Part shown: positions 5,617 to 7,369 of the stretch, piece by piece
Layout: the number at the start of each line of letters is the position of its first letter
Position numbering within the stretch: the first letter of the stretch is position 1
NCBI GenBank assembly: GCA_026998145.1
Contig: JALTRC010000590.1
Location: forward strand, 1 to 7,369
Length of the DNA: 7,369 nucleotides
Reading direction: 5' to 3'
Source: Gammaproteobacteria bacterium
GTDB lineage: Bacteria > Pseudomonadota > Gammaproteobacteria > SZUA-229
The notes under the pieces: model-generated
What the model was told of the DNA's origin: nothing
What the model saw: the letters and a program-made list of their open reading frames with translations, nothing else
The model's database searches: none
Translations under genes and position numbers: made by a program

Positions 5617-7369
5617 ATGCGTAAAATACTTTATACCGCTCTGGCTGGTTTGGCTTTAATGGGTTGCGAAGCCGACCCAGGTACAACATTGCAACAACAG
5701 TTACAGAATGATACATCCACAACATCACAGGCAGCGGTGTTTAACCCGGATGCCAGCGCCATACCTTTTCCGAATAATTTATTATTCAAAGACACAACAG
5801 ATGGCACATTAAATATTCCGGTAGAAGATGAAAGTGATCCATCTGCCGGCCCGTTGCTGGCCATGAATACTCTGGATGGTTTTTCCATGGTGGCGCCAAT
5901 TACCACCAGTTTTGCTGCGCCAATTGATGCCAATACTATTCCCGGTAATGTGCGCTTATTTAAAGTGCTTATCGATGACTTTAATGCAGATGCAAATTTG
6001 GTTCCGTCATCCCCCACTCCGACATTTGCCGTAGTGGCACCGCTAGAAGAACTGACTTTTGGTGTTGATTTTGTCGCTACAGTTTCAGATGAAACGACGC
6101 TGGCTATCTTGCCATTAAAACCCCTGGATGCTGGCACCGGTTATATGGTCGTTATCACCAATGGTTTAGATGATACTTCCGGTAATGCCTTCAGGCCAGA
6201 TACGGCCTATGCACTGGCCAAGGAAACCGATTCATTTATTGTGAATGGTGAAAGTCGCCTGCCTGCGTTTCCAACACTGGAAGATGTGAGTGATCTGGAA
6301 GGCCTGCGTCAGCTAACCAATGCGGCTGAAGCTGTTGCCGTAGCGGCTACCGCAGGTGGCACATCTCCAATCGCAGCAGCAGATATTATTTTAAGCTGGT
6401 CATTCACTACCCAGAATACGGGGCAGGTGCTGGCGATTGAGCAAGGTGATATCAGCAGTAATCCTGCGCTAGCGGCCTTTAATCCATTAAATGCAACAGT
6501 AAAGGCCGGACTGGAAGCCAGTGGTGTGCCTGTTAGTGATGTGGATCTTTATACCAGCACGCTGGATATTCCCTATTATCTTTCCGATGCCAGCCCATTA
6601 ACCGGTGCGGCTGATAATGTGCTCAATACCTCTATGAAAGGGGCCGACGGTAATATGCTGTCATTGCTAAATGGCAAAAATGCAGTGCCGGAAAAAACAC
6701 TGAGTATCCCATTACTGGTATCCGTTCCCAAAGGAACTCCACCTGCGGGTGGCTGGCCGGTGACCATCTTCCAGCATGGCATTACCCGTGATCGTACGGA
6801 TATGCTGGCCCTGGCCAATACACTGGCCGGCGTGGGTCGTGCAATCGTGGCGATTGATATGCCATTGCATGGTGTTACGGACACGACCAGCCCGTTTAAA
6901 ACAGCCAATGAAATGACATTTGATCTGGATCTGGTGACTCAGGATGCCACCACGGGTGCGATCACAGCAGCTGTCCCCGATGGGGTGATTGACTCATCCG
7001 GTCGTCACTTTATTAATCTGTCCAGTCTGGCTACATCCAGAGATAATATCCGTCAGGCGGTTATTGATTTAATGGTGCTGAAAAATGCCATTGCTTCAAT
7101 GGATGTGGATGGTGATACAACGGCCGATCTGAATCCTGATGAAGTCACTTTCCTGGGACACTCACTGGGTGCCATGGTCGGAACGGTGTTCCTTGCGCTG
7201 GATACGGATGTAAAAGAATCCGTACTGGCCATGCCCGGAGGCGGTATTGCCAAACTGCTGGAAAATTCACCGTCATTTGGGCCGGAAATTGTTGCCGGTC
7301 TGGCGGCTAATGGGGTGAGCCAGGGAACCGCTGACTTTGAACAGTTTATGCTGGCAGCGCAAACCGTAC
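5617..7369 (+). CDS. volA: VolA-like outer-membrane lipoprotein lipase/lysophospholipase, 3'-truncated by the window edge
   Basis: An open frame of 584 codons with no stop runs off the window. The N-terminus is a short lipoprotein signal peptide with lipobox LMGC (14-17); C17 would be lipidated, and E18 at +2 does not suggest inner-membrane retention. After a Gln/Thr/Ser-rich linker (about 22-40), VFNPDASAIPFPNNLLF (41-57) is typical of the bacterial virulence-factor lipase N-terminal domain. An alpha/beta-hydrolase part follows: strand and oxyanion-type HG in TIFQHGITRDR (383-393), IDMPLHG (413-419), the family-like SLATSRDNIRQAV (470-482), an acidic DVDGDTTAD loop (496-504), and the nucleophile elbow GHSLG (514-518) with S516. 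The catalytic Asp and His should lie downstream. In V. cholerae VolA is a surface lysophospholipase encoded with FadL; the same order here supports lipid hydrolysis coupled to fatty-acid uptake. The exact substrate is inferred. Confidence 0.88.
   Translation, partial: MRKILYTALAGLALMGCEADPGTTLQQQLQNDTSTTSQAAVFNPDASAIPFPNNLLFKDTTDGTLNIPVEDESDPSAGPLLAMNTLDGFSMVAPITTSFAAPIDANTIPGNVRLFKVLIDDFNADANLVPSSPTPTFAVVAPLEELTFGVDFVATVSDETTLAILPLKPLDAGTGYMVVITNGLDDTSGNAFRPDTAYALAKETDSFIVNGESRLPAFPTLEDVSDLEGLRQLTNAAEAVAVAATAGGTSPIAAADIILSWSFTTQNTGQVLAIEQGDISSNPALAAFNPLNATVKAGLEASGVPVSDVDLYTSTLDIPYYLSDASPLTGAADNVLNTSMKGADGNMLSLLNGKNAVPEKTLSIPLLVSVPKGTPPAGGWPVTIFQHGITRDRTDMLALANTLAGVGRAIVAIDMPLHGVTDTTSPFKTANEMTFDLDLVTQDATTGAITAAVPDGVIDSSGRHFINLSSLATSRDNIRQAVIDLMVLKNAIASMDVDGDTTADLNPDEVTFLGHSLGAMVGTVFLALDTDVKESVLAMPGGGIAKLLENSPSFGPEIVAGLAANGVSQGTADFEQFMLAAQTV

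Noticed and set aside
5631..6137. 168-codon open frame on the minus strand opposite the lipase gene
   Set aside because: It is a low-complexity Ser/Ala/Val-rich product, an antisense shadow of the lipase frame, whose lipobox and family motifs are clear.
6576..7253. Two further minus-strand open frames inside the lipase gene (6576-6908 and 7053-7253)
   Set aside because: Both sit within the uninterrupted 5617-7369 coding frame and show no motif, ribosome-binding site or family resemblance.

Overview
The window carries five protein genes, all on the + strand, and looks chromosomal and gammaproteobacterial. The gene order pepP, ubiH, ubiI (visC) is a classic gammaproteobacterial arrangement, and an OmpP1/FadL channel followed directly by a VolA-like lipoprotein lipase is a pairing known from Vibrio cholerae and relatives. 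I cannot name a genus. Both ends of the window cut through a gene: pepP lacks its N-terminus and the lipase lacks its C-terminus.

Region 1 (1-4096) holds the Xaa-Pro aminopeptidase PepP and two paralogous FAD-dependent ubiquinone-biosynthesis hydroxylases, UbiH and a UbiI-like protein. In many relatives these genes are nearly contiguous. Here they are separated by spacers of 161 and 264 bp filled with repeats. Each spacer has a heptamer array that begins in phase with the upstream stop codon, then a 78-bp double palindrome of two 20-bp units shaped ATTCCC-N8-GGGAAT (like the neisserial dRS3 unit), then inverted heptamers, and then a leader sequence shared by ubiH and ubiI. The second spacer has about 100 extra bases that include a near-perfect 16-bp inverted repeat. 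The two spacers are homologous to each other, and the similarity runs through the start codons into the N-terminal codons of both paralogues.

Region 2 (4097-7369) starts with a likely terminator for the ubi genes and a good sigma70-type promoter. It then holds a FadL-family outer-membrane channel gene and, 21 bp later with a strong ribosome-binding site, a VolA-like surface lipoprotein lipase. The pair reads as a lipid-scavenging operon: the lipase would release fatty acids from extracellular lipids and the channel would import them. The lipase reading frame is open from 5617 to the last base.

I see no CRISPR array, tRNA, rRNA, transposase or phage gene. I do not see an obviously new multi-gene system. 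The least ordinary part of the window is the duplicated, repeat-structured spacer in front of ubiH and ubiI.
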